From JACRLW01 sp046349595 (GTDB taxonomy: Bacteria; Planctomycetota; UBA1135; UBA2386): a stretch of 64,000 bases of DNA. Shown piece by piece: positions 26,664-34,279 of this stretch. The stretch's first letter is position 1, and each line of letters begins with the position of its first letter. The notes beneath the pieces are model-generated. The model ran no database searches and had not been told where the DNA came from. It saw only the letters and a program-made list of their open reading frames with translations. The translations under genes were made by a program, and so were the position numbers. Location of the stretch: contig JAXMCA010000002.1 in assembly GCA_046349595.1 (NCBI GenBank), positions 558,001-622,000 of the forward strand. The letters are read 5' to 3'.

Positions 26664-28067
26664 TCAGCGCGCGTCCTCGGCGCCGACGAAGAACTGCGCG
26701 ATGCGACCGTCGACATGGCGGTACATCAGCACGCGCAGCGAGCGCTTCGCGAAGCTGAGCCGCGTGGTGGACACCTCCATCCCTCCGCGCTCCGCCACGC
26801 GCAGCACGTCGACGCGGTCCGGCTTGCCGAAGGGGGCCAGCCGTTCGCGCGCACCGCGGGCACGATCGGGATCGAGCCAGGCGTCGAAGTCGGCTGTGAA
26901 TCGCGAACGGTCGAGAGGCTCGGTCTGCAGGTCGGCGAAGACGGCGCGCACGGTGTCGGCGATCGATGGACCTTTCACCGCCGGAACGACCGGAACCGGT
27001 TCCTTCAGCAACTCACCCAGCAATGCGCCCGCGAGATCGGAAGCACCGCCACCGACACCGAGGTTGGTCAGCACCACGACGGCGACGCCACGCGACGGCA
27101 CCATCGTGTTGGTCGCGAGGAACCCGTCGACGGCTCCGTTGTGCGACCAGGTGGGACGACCGTCGCGCAGACCGATCGACAGTCCGCAGCCGTAGCCGGT
27201 CTCGCGACCGTCCTTGCAGGTGCGCGCGGCGGTCATCACGATCAGCGCCGCGGGCGAGAGGACCTTGCCCCCCATCAGGGCGAGGTCCCAGCGCGCCAGA
27301 TCCCCGGCCGTCGACCAGATCGCACCCGCGGCTCCGATCCATCCACGACCCTCCGGAGTGCAGGGTTCGGGCGGTCCGAGCGCGAAGCTCGTCTGTCCCT
27401 CCGCCATCCCGTCGTCGTGCCCTTCCGGTTCGTAGACGGTGTGCTCGAGCCCGAGCGGCCGCAGGATGCGCTGCTCCAGGAAACGGCCGAAGGGCATGCC
27501 GCTGACCTTCTCGACCACGCGCCCGAGCACGACGTAGCCGGTGTTGCTGTACGACCAGCGCGTCCCCGGCTCGAAGTCGAGCGGGCCGCATGCGTAGCGG
27601 CGGATCAGCGCGTCGGGTTCGATCGCCTCGCGCATGCGCAGGTCGACGAAGTCGAGCGGGTAGTAGTCGGGAATGCCCGACACGTGGTTCATCAGGTCGT
27701 ACAGCGTGATGTCCGCTGCCCTGGTGATGTCCGGAAACCAACGTGCGATCGGATCGCCGACGGACAGCTTGCGCTCCTCCTCGAGCAGGAGGACGCACGC
27801 GCAGGTGAACTGCTTGGTGATCGACCCGATCGCGAACTTCGTGTCGACTCCGACGGTGGAGTCTCCGCGAATCGAACGCTTTCCGTAGCCACGGGACAGG
27901 ACGACCTCGCCGTCCCGCACCACCGCGACCGACATCCCGACACCCTGGTTCGCAAGCGAAGCGCGACACAGAGCGTCGAGTCGCTCGTTCGCCGGGCCTC
28001 CCTGGGCAATGAGCCCCGGGAGGGTGATTGCGAGCGCGAAGATGGTTGGGAGCAGCGTGGTCTTCAT
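26664..28067 (-). CDS. Serine hydrolase, beta-lactamase class C / penicillin-binding family
   Basis: A 467-residue exported enzyme with a signal peptide (MKTTLLPTIFALAITLPGLIAQG). The three active-site motifs are all present: S82-I-T-K85 (nucleophile and lysine), Y173-S-N175 and H309-N-G311 in place of KTG. Additional family segments are LYDLMNHVSGIPDY, FEPGTRWSYSNTGYVVLG and GAAGAIWSTAGDLARW. After the hydrolase domain (to about 345) is a C-terminal 110-residue domain resembling DUF3471-type tails. It probably hydrolyses D-amino-acid peptides or esters in the periplasm; a lactamase role is not implied. It shares the 241-bp upstream region with the divergent gene at 28,309. Confidence 0.9.
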   Translation of the reverse strand: MKTTLLPTIFALAITLPGLIAQGGPANERLDALCRASLANQGVGMSVAVVRDGEVVLSRGYGKRSIRGDSTVGVDTKFAIGSITKQFTCACVLLLEEERKLSVGDPIARWFPDITRAADITLYDLMNHVSGIPDYYPLDFVDLRMREAIEPDALIRRYACGPLDFEPGTRWSYSNTGYVVLGRVVEKVSGMPFGRFLEQRILRPLGLEHTVYEPEGHDDGMAEGQTSFALGPPEPCTPEGRGWIGAAGAIWSTAGDLARWDLALMGGKVLSPAALIVMTAARTCKDGRETGYGCGLSIGLRDGRPTWSHNGAVDGFLATNTMVPSRGVAVVVLTNLGVGGGASDLAGALLGELLKEPVPVVPAVKGPSIADTVRAVFADLQTEPLDRSRFTADFDAWLDPDRARGARERLAPFGKPDRVDVLRVAERGGMEVSTTRLSFAKRSLRVLMYRHVDGRIAQFFVGAEDAR

Positions 28068-28308
28068 GGCCGGACGGATCTTCTAGCGCGGATGCGACGT
28101 CGGAGCAGGACTCCGCGCGCATCGGGCTGTCGCGATCCGTTCAGATGCGATGCAGCACGCCGAGCCTTGCAGGTCCACGGGTCGATCCCGAATGATGGTG
28201 GCGGTGTCGCAGCAGTCCTTTGGATGCAGAGTCGCGCAGCGAGTCGTCGCGATGCGCCGATCCTGCGCCGATGACCGGATTGCGCGACTGCCGAAGCCCG
28301 CCCTGCCC

Positions 28309-29694
28309 ATGGTCCGTCGTCATCTCGTCCTCGCGGCCGCACTGCTGTCACTCCTCGCGACGCCGCTGCGCTGCCAGGATCGCGAACTCCAATTGCGCGA
28401 CAGCCAGGAGCGCGTGCTGCGTGGTGCGAAGCTCGTGTTGAGTGACGTCACCGGACGCCGCCTCGAGACCCGCTCGGACGTGGAGGGGCGCATCACCATC
28501 CCGGCGGACTTCCGCCTCGCTCACCTCGTCGCAACGGACATCCAGGGTGAGGGACGCGAGGTCGAGGTCGACTCGCGAACCCTGTGGTCGGATGAACACC
28601 CGACGATTCGCGTCGCCGGCGTCCAGACCCCGGTCGGTGCCGATGTCGCTCTCGCGCGAACCCGCGATGCGCTGTCGCGCGCCGGCTTCGGTGAGTTCAC
28701 GACGGAGTGGCGCGACCTGCGCTCGTCCCTCCTCAAGGAAGGCATCACGCAGGATCGCCTCACCACGATCGATCGCGCGCTGGACGAGATCGAGTCCACA
28801 CGGAAGCGGCTGCTCGTGTCGATCGGGGAACCGGCGCGCATGACGGCCGCGGAGGCCCTGGATCACCTCGACGGCGTGGAGGCCTTCCTGGTGCAGTGGC
28901 GGGCCTTGCGCGAACAGCTCAAGGACGTGTCGCGCCTCGCCCGCACCCGACCCGACACGGAAGCGGCGCGGAGACAGGCGGGGCTGGAGAAGCGCTTCCT
29001 GTCCGCCGCGGCGAGTCTGGTCGGAGCCATCCGGGACACCGCCCAGGCGATCGATGCGCCGATCTCGAACCTCGCCGCCGATGCCGTCGACCACGAGCTC
29101 GACGGTCTCGGCCTCGGCCGCGTCGAGGTCCAGGTCCGACTGGAGTGCTGGCTGCTCGCCCAGAACGCACGCCCGCCGGTCCGATCGATCACTCCGGCCC
29201 CCGCCGAGGGCCTGCGCGTCGAGTTGCGGCGTTCGGTCTGCCGCGCGGATCCCGAGTCCCTGACGATCCCCGAGGGACGCAGCATCGCCAGCACCTTCGT
29301 CACCACCGACGAGACCGAGGGAACCGCCAGTCTGGTCGCGAGCTGCGCGGGCTTCGCCGACGTCACCGTCGACCTGCCGATCCGCTTCCCCTGGAAGTCC
29401 GTCCTCGCCCTGCTCGGTGGACTGCTCGCGGGCGTGTTCCTGCGCGGCCGGCTGATCCACGCCCCGCAGGCAGCGCGCAGGCGGCCGCGCTCGACCTTCG
29501 TGGTCGACCTGATCGCCGGACTGGTGGTCCTCGCGGCCTGGTTCGCCGGAGCGATCGCCGTCCTGGCGCCCCGATGGCCGGACCTCGACCCGCGCGTCGG
29601 GCTCTGGATGAAGGTCCTCGCGGGAGCGTGCTGCGGGCTGGTGGGACTCCCCTTCGTCAGCGGCTGGGTCAAGCGCTGGCTGGCGTCGGCCTGA
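28309..29694 (+). CDS. Exported protein with C-terminal membrane helices, unknown
   Basis: A 461-residue protein. The signal peptide (MVRRHLVLAAALLSLLATPLRCQ) supports the ATG at 28309; the frame upstream is longer but lacks sense. Residues 24-100 form a short CPR-like unit (GRRLETRSDVEGRITIPADF), 100-270 are helical and charged (possible coiled coil), 280-360 are beta-like, and residues about 370-455 contain three transmembrane helices (FPWKSVLALLGGLLAGVFLRG, LIAGLVVLAAWFAGAIAVLA, VLAGACCGLVGLPF). The protein is thus anchored with most of it outside. No relative is recognised. A strong hairpin follows the stop codon. Confidence 0.65.
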   Translation: MVRRHLVLAAALLSLLATPLRCQDRELQLRDSQERVLRGAKLVLSDVTGRRLETRSDVEGRITIPADFRLAHLVATDIQGEGREVEVDSRTLWSDEHPTIRVAGVQTPVGADVALARTRDALSRAGFGEFTTEWRDLRSSLLKEGITQDRLTTIDRALDEIESTRKRLLVSIGEPARMTAAEALDHLDGVEAFLVQWRALREQLKDVSRLARTRPDTEAARRQAGLEKRFLSAAASLVGAIRDTAQAIDAPISNLAADAVDHELDGLGLGRVEVQVRLECWLLAQNARPPVRSITPAPAEGLRVELRRSVCRADPESLTIPEGRSIASTFVTTDETEGTASLVASCAGFADVTVDLPIRFPWKSVLALLGGLLAGVFLRGRLIHAPQAARRRPRSTFVVDLIAGLVVLAAWFAGAIAVLAPRWPDLDPRVGLWMKVLAGACCGLVGLPFVSGWVKRWLASA

Positions 29695-29701
29695 CTTCCC
29701 G

Positions 29702-29724
29702 TCGAGCCCCGACTCGGGGCTCGA
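29702..29724 (+). terminator. Hairpin after the 28,309-29,694 gene
   Basis: A perfect 9-bp inverted repeat (TCGAGCCCC and GGGGCTCGA) around the loop GACTC starts 7 bp after the TGA stop. The stem is very GC-rich and suits a transcription terminator, although the only T-run (six T at 29753-29758) is 28 bp further on and so does not form a classical intrinsic terminator. It separates this gene from the cytochrome gene, which is on the same strand. Confidence 0.6.
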
Positions 29725-29752
29725 TGATTCGGCGTATCGCAACGTCGCGAGA

Positions 29753-29803
29753 TTTTTTGGTTGGACCAACCCTCCCCGAGGGTCAATGACGTAACCGTGA
29801 CGT
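29753..29803 (+). promoter_or_regulatory. Putative promoter/operator region upstream of the nine-haem cytochrome
   Basis: In an otherwise GC-rich stretch there is a T6 tract (29753-29758), a palindrome GGTTGG-A-CCAACC (29759-29771), and two direct copies of TGACGT at 29787-29792 and 29798-29803, 11 bp apart start to start, that is one helical turn. Such spaced half-sites are typical of regulator binding. No -10/-35 pair is clear. The cytochrome start follows at 29851. The functional reading is an inference. Confidence 0.35.
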
Positions 29804-29850
29804 TGCTCCGGCTCCACCCGAGCCGCGAGCCCACTCTTCCCTGGTCCACC

Positions 29851-32172
29851 ATGCGCTCCAAGAAACCCCTCGTCATCTCCGCTCTCACCGCGGTGACCCT
29901 CGCCGGCCTGGCCGCCTCGCGAACCTCCGCACCGGCCGTGATCGGCTGGAACCTCGTCGGTTGGAACGACCTCGGCATGCACTGCATGGATGCCGACTAC
30001 TCGGTGTTCTCGATCCTGCCGCCGTTCAACACCATCCAGGCCCAGTTGATGGACGCGCAGGGCAACCTGGTCGCGAACCTCAACGGGATCACGGTCACCT
30101 ATGAGGCCGTCGCGGATCCCGAGGGCTCGATCAACAAGAGCTCGATCGGCAAGACCAACTACTGGGCCCACGTCAACGAGCTCTACGGCGGTTCCTCGAC
30201 GCCCAACACGGGCCTCGCGGGCCACGACATGCCGGGACCGGCGAACACCCCGCAGCCGATGGCCTTCGACAACACGAAGGGGCTGTTCCACGCCGAGGGC
30301 ATCCCGCTCACCCCGTTCGACGACCTCGGCCGCAAGCGCACCTATCCGATGATGCGGCTCACGGCACGCAGTGGGACCGGTGCCGTGCTCGCCACCACCG
30401 ACATCGTGCTGCCGGTCTCCGACGAGATGGATTGCAGCCTGTGCCACGCCTCCGACTCGGGTCCCGCGGCACAGCCCGGTGCCGGATGGGTGCACGACGG
30501 CAACTTCGAGCGCGACTACCGACTGAACATCCTGCGTCTGCACGATGAGCGCCAGGCTTCGAATCCCGCCTACGCACAGGCACTGCACGACGCGCATCTC
30601 TCGCAGCACGGCCTGTTCGACACGGCGACCAGCATGGGTCGATCGGTCCTCTGCGCGAGTTGCCACGCGTCGAACGCGCTGCCGGGCACCGGCCTCGCCG
30701 GCATCTCTGCGCTCACCAGCGCGATGCACGCCGGGCACTCGCAGGTCATTGATCCGGTGACCAACCAGACGCTCGACTCCGGCACCAACCGCGCTTCGTG
30801 CTACCGCTGCCACCCCGGTTCCGACACGCGTTGCCTGCGCGGCGCGATGGGTGCCTCGGTCGCCGCCGATGCGACGCTCCAGATCCAGTGCCAGAACTGC
30901 CACGGCAACATGAGTGCGGTCGGCGATCCGGTGCGCGTCGGCTGGCTCGATCAACCGTCCTGCCAGAACTGCCACACCGGGACTGCGACGCACAACAACG
31001 GCGAGATCCGCTACACCTCGGCGCTCGACCAGAACGGCCAGCGGCGCGCGGCGGTCGATGCGACCTTCGCGACCAACGACGACGTGCCGGGCAATGGCTT
31101 CAACCTCTACCGCTTCTCCGCCGGTCACGGCGGACTCGCCTGTGAGGCCTGCCACGGTTCGACGCACGCGGTGTTCCCCGCCGCGCACGGCAACGACAAC
31201 CTGCAGAGCCAGGATCTGCAGGGCCACATCGGCACGCTGGTCGAGTGCACGGCATGTCACGCGCAGATGCCGCAGGGCTACGACGGCGGCCCGCACGGCA
31301 TGCACCCGATCGGTGCGAACTGGGCCGCGGATCACGCCGATGCCGTGGAACAACATGGCTCCGCAGGCTGCCTCGCCTGCCACGGTGGCGACGGGCGCGG
31401 CACCGTGCTCTCGCAGATGCAGGCGGACCGCACGATCTCCATGCACTACGGCACGCGCAGCTTCTGGCGTGGTCAGCGGATCTCCTGCTACGAGTGCCAC
31501 AACGGTCCGAGCAACAACAACAACACGCCCGACGCCGCACCGGTCGTCCAGGACGGGAGCGGGGCGACCAGTGATCAGCCGATCACCATCAACCTGATCG
31601 GAAGCGACGCCAACAACGACCCGCTGACCTTCCGCGTCGTGCACCAGCCAGCGCACGGCATGGTCGGCATCGTCGGCAACGTCGCCACCTACCGCCCTGA
31701 GCCGGGCTTCGCCGGTCTCGACACCTTCTCCTTCGCCGCCAACGACGGCCGTCGCGACAGCAACCTCGGCACCGTCACGGTGACGCGCGGAGCGACCAGC
31801 GCGATCTACGGCCGCGGTTACCCGGGCACCAACGGCACGATCCCGGGCTACGACGTCACCGCCGCACCGGTGCTCGGCAGCAACATCGGATTGACCATCG
31901 GCAACAGCTCCGGTCAGTCGACGGCGATGGGCATCCTGATGTCCGGCGAACCGGCGCGCATCTCGACCGGACTCGGCGGCGTGCTGCTCGTGCTGGGCCT
32001 CGACGGCTTCTTCGGAACCCTGCCCGCCGGAGGCACCACGCTGTCGGTGCACGTGCCGAACTCGACCGCGCTGCTCGGTGCGAACCTGTACATGCAGATG
32101 GTTCAGGCCGACGCCGGCGCACGCTTCGGCATCGCCTTCAGCCGCGGCCTGCGGCTGACCTTCGGCAACTGA
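29851..32172 (+). CDS. Exported multihaem cytochrome c (nine CxxCH) with cadherin-like domain and C-terminal module
   Basis: A 773-residue protein with a signal peptide (residues 1-29) and the segment GWNDLGMHCMDAD typical of a planctomycete and deltaproteobacterial cytochrome c family. Nine CxxCH haem sites lie between residues 195 and 550 (CSLCH, CASCH, CYRCH, CQNCH twice, CEACH, CTACH, CLACH, CYECH at 546). Residues 565-645 are an Ig/cadherin-like domain (DNDPLTF-type: SDANNDPLTFRVVHQPAHG, DTFSFAANDG). The last 120 residues are the shared C-terminal module (AAPVLGSNIGLTIGNSSG to FSRGLRLTFGN). It should carry electrons in the periplasm or at the cell surface. No cytochrome partner or oxidoreductase is adjacent. 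Confidence 0.87.
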   Translation: MRSKKPLVISALTAVTLAGLAASRTSAPAVIGWNLVGWNDLGMHCMDADYSVFSILPPFNTIQAQLMDAQGNLVANLNGITVTYEAVADPEGSINKSSIGKTNYWAHVNELYGGSSTPNTGLAGHDMPGPANTPQPMAFDNTKGLFHAEGIPLTPFDDLGRKRTYPMMRLTARSGTGAVLATTDIVLPVSDEMDCSLCHASDSGPAAQPGAGWVHDGNFERDYRLNILRLHDERQASNPAYAQALHDAHLSQHGLFDTATSMGRSVLCASCHASNALPGTGLAGISALTSAMHAGHSQVIDPVTNQTLDSGTNRASCYRCHPGSDTRCLRGAMGASVAADATLQIQCQNCHGNMSAVGDPVRVGWLDQPSCQNCHTGTATHNNGEIRYTSALDQNGQRRAAVDATFATNDDVPGNGFNLYRFSAGHGGLACEACHGSTHAVFPAAHGNDNLQSQDLQGHIGTLVECTACHAQMPQGYDGGPHGMHPIGANWAADHADAVEQHGSAGCLACHGGDGRGTVLSQMQADRTISMHYGTRSFWRGQRISCYECHNGPSNNNNTPDAAPVVQDGSGATSDQPITINLIGSDANNDPLTFRVVHQPAHGMVGIVGNVATYRPEPGFAGLDTFSFAANDGRRDSNLGTVTVTRGATSAIYGRGYPGTNGTIPGYDVTAAPVLGSNIGLTIGNSSGQSTAMGILMSGEPARISTGLGGVLLVLGLDGFFGTLPAGGTTLSVHVPNSTALLGANLYMQMVQADAGARFGIAFSRGLRLTFGN

Positions 32173-32181
32173 GTCCGCGAC

Positions 32182-34236
32182 TCAGCGCCAGTCGTGCGTG
32201 AAGGGCTCGGGTGCGATGCCGCTCAGCATCGTGCTCGAGCCCTTCTCGATGTCGGAGCCGACCGCCGCGACGTGAGTGCGCAGCCGGTCCATCGCACACA
32301 GCCCCGACAGCAGACGGATCGCGCGGAACTTGTCCTCGAGCACCGCGCACTGCAACGCCGCGACCTGCTGCTGCGACGCGTCCTGCTCCGCCGCGTGATG
32401 GCAGAGCGCGAGCATCGCGACGAGGTGCTCGATGCTCTTGCCGAAACGCTGGATCGGGATCTGCGCGCGGGTCAGCTCGAGCTGGAACCACAGATTGACG
32501 CCGAGGTAGGTCCAACGGCGACCGCGCAGCTTGCGCTCGGCGTAGCGCGCGTAGCGTCGCAGCGGTTTCGGCAGGGATGCGTAGCGTCCGATCCACGCGC
32601 TCGGCACGAGTCGGCCGGGGAGACGCAACACCTCGAGGAGCGCGTTCCCGGCGGTCCAACCGCACAGGCGCCAGAAGCCACCGTTGCCCAGCAGGCGCAG
32701 GGTCGCCTTCAGGCATCGTCCCGGTGCACGCAGCACGGTGGACGGCGCGATGCGCAGGATGAGCTGGTCCTTCGGAAGCGGCTTGCCCTCGGCGTCGACG
32801 TTGATCGACTGGATCACGCCGAGCATGCCGGCCATGTAGCGGTCGACGAAGGCCGTGGTGACGTCCTTCACCATGCCCATCAGGATCAGGTCGTTCTCGC
32901 CTTCGACCACGCCGAACACGTGCATGTTCGAGCGCGCCTGCGAGACGCGCGACCTCTCGTCGAAGCTGCGTCCGCCGAGCACACGCTCGCAGGCCTCCAG
33001 CGATTCGAGCGCGGAACCGGCCGCCGCCGACTTGGTGAGATCGCGCAGACCGGCGAGATCGACGCCGTCCGCGTCCTGTTGCAGCGAAAGGTGCGACAGG
33101 GCGCGTGACAGGAGCGCGCCGCCGAGCATGCGTCCGAGCGCGAGACGCGGCAGCTCGTGCTTCACGACGGCACCGCCGACACCTTCGCGCACCCTGGCGT
33201 AGTGCGCGGCATCGGCTGCGAACATCCGCTGATAACCGGCCGACATCGCCGCGAGCATGCAGCGGCCCATGCGCAGGCAGTAGAACAGCACCTCCACGCC
33301 GTCGGCCTCGATGCGGTTGCCGAGCGGCACCGGGAAGTTCTTCAGGTGGATGCGCGCGTTGTGGTTGGGATGGAACGAGTCGACACGCGACGGCTCGACG
33401 CGGAACTCGTGATCGCAGCCGTCCTTCGCCTCGAGGTCACGCTCGGGCAGCTCGATCACGAACAGGCCGACCTGCTTGCCGTCCTTGCCGATGCGCGCGA
33501 CGAGACCCGCGACGCCGCCGTGAGCGGCATTGGTGATCCACAGCTTGTTGCGCGCGCCGTCCGCGAACACACGCCAGCAACCCTTGGCGTCGTCCTTCTC
33601 GACGTAGGCGCGCACCTTCTTCGCGTTCACCCCGACACCGACCTCGGTCAGCGCGAAGCTCATCATGCGTCCCTCCGCGATCATCGGCAGGAAGGTGCTG
33701 CGTTGCGCATCGGTGCCGTAGCCGATCAGCGAGCCAGCGCCGATCGTGAGTTCGCCGGAGATCTCGACGGCGAGCGCGCCGTGCCCGTTCGCGGCGAGCT
33801 CCTCCTCCATGACCGCGAGTTCGGGATAGGAGCCGTCCTTGCCGCCGAACTTGGCAGGGATGGTGAAGCCGTAGCCACCCGCCGCGGTGACCTTCTCGCG
33901 CAGCTCGTCCGACAGCTTGCGGTCGGCATTGAACGCCACGCCGCGCGCGATGCAGTCGATGGCCGCCTCCACGACCACGCGACCCTTGTCGAAGGGACGC
34001 TTGCCGATGGCCGCGCCCGAACGCAGCTCCGCGACATCGGGAGTCGGCCCGTAGATCAGTCGCTCGACCAGACCCTTGCGCGTGCGCCCGAGCCGCTTGG
34101 CCGCTGCGGCCGCAGCATCGTCGAGCGCACCGACGTCGCGCGCCTGCGCGGCATCGCCGGCGGCCGCCAGGGCCTGTGCGGCGAGGGAACCCTTCTCGGC
34201 ATCGCGAAGCTTCGGATCTTGTGCCTGCGTGGTCAT
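32182..34236 (-). CDS. Acyl-CoA dehydrogenase family protein (FadE-like)
   Basis: A 684-residue flavoprotein. After a helical N-terminal extension, the acyl-CoA dehydrogenase core starts near residue 100 with LREKVTAAGGYGFTIPAKFGGKDGSY, followed by FLPMIAEGRMMSFALTEVGVG (FAD-binding middle domain) and the C-terminal helical bundle with GRCMLAAMSAGYQRMFA and HVFGVVEGENDLILMGM. It is longer than ordinary ACADs (about 390) and shorter than E. coli FadE (814), with an extra C-terminal 200 residues, as in FadE-type enzymes. It would introduce the first double bond of beta-oxidation. The ATG at 34236 is chosen; upstream frame runs into the kinase gene. It converges on the cytochrome with a 9-bp gap. 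Confidence 0.87.
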   Translation of the reverse strand: MTTQAQDPKLRDAEKGSLAAQALAAAGDAAQARDVGALDDAAAAAAKRLGRTRKGLVERLIYGPTPDVAELRSGAAIGKRPFDKGRVVVEAAIDCIARGVAFNADRKLSDELREKVTAAGGYGFTIPAKFGGKDGSYPELAVMEEELAANGHGALAVEISGELTIGAGSLIGYGTDAQRSTFLPMIAEGRMMSFALTEVGVGVNAKKVRAYVEKDDAKGCWRVFADGARNKLWITNAAHGGVAGLVARIGKDGKQVGLFVIELPERDLEAKDGCDHEFRVEPSRVDSFHPNHNARIHLKNFPVPLGNRIEADGVEVLFYCLRMGRCMLAAMSAGYQRMFAADAAHYARVREGVGGAVVKHELPRLALGRMLGGALLSRALSHLSLQQDADGVDLAGLRDLTKSAAAGSALESLEACERVLGGRSFDERSRVSQARSNMHVFGVVEGENDLILMGMVKDVTTAFVDRYMAGMLGVIQSINVDAEGKPLPKDQLILRIAPSTVLRAPGRCLKATLRLLGNGGFWRLCGWTAGNALLEVLRLPGRLVPSAWIGRYASLPKPLRRYARYAERKLRGRRWTYLGVNLWFQLELTRAQIPIQRFGKSIEHLVAMLALCHHAAEQDASQQQVAALQCAVLEDKFRAIRLLSGLCAMDRLRTHVAAVGSDIEKGSSTMLSGIAPEPFTHDWR

Positions 34237-34279
34237 GGCGCGGAGTTTCGGAACGCCGCAGCATATAGCCCGCGGTTCG

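Noticed and set aside
28348..32052. 1234-residue minus-strand frame through the membrane protein and cytochrome genes
   Set aside because: It crosses two real plus-strand genes and an intergenic hairpin; composition is that of an antisense shadow.
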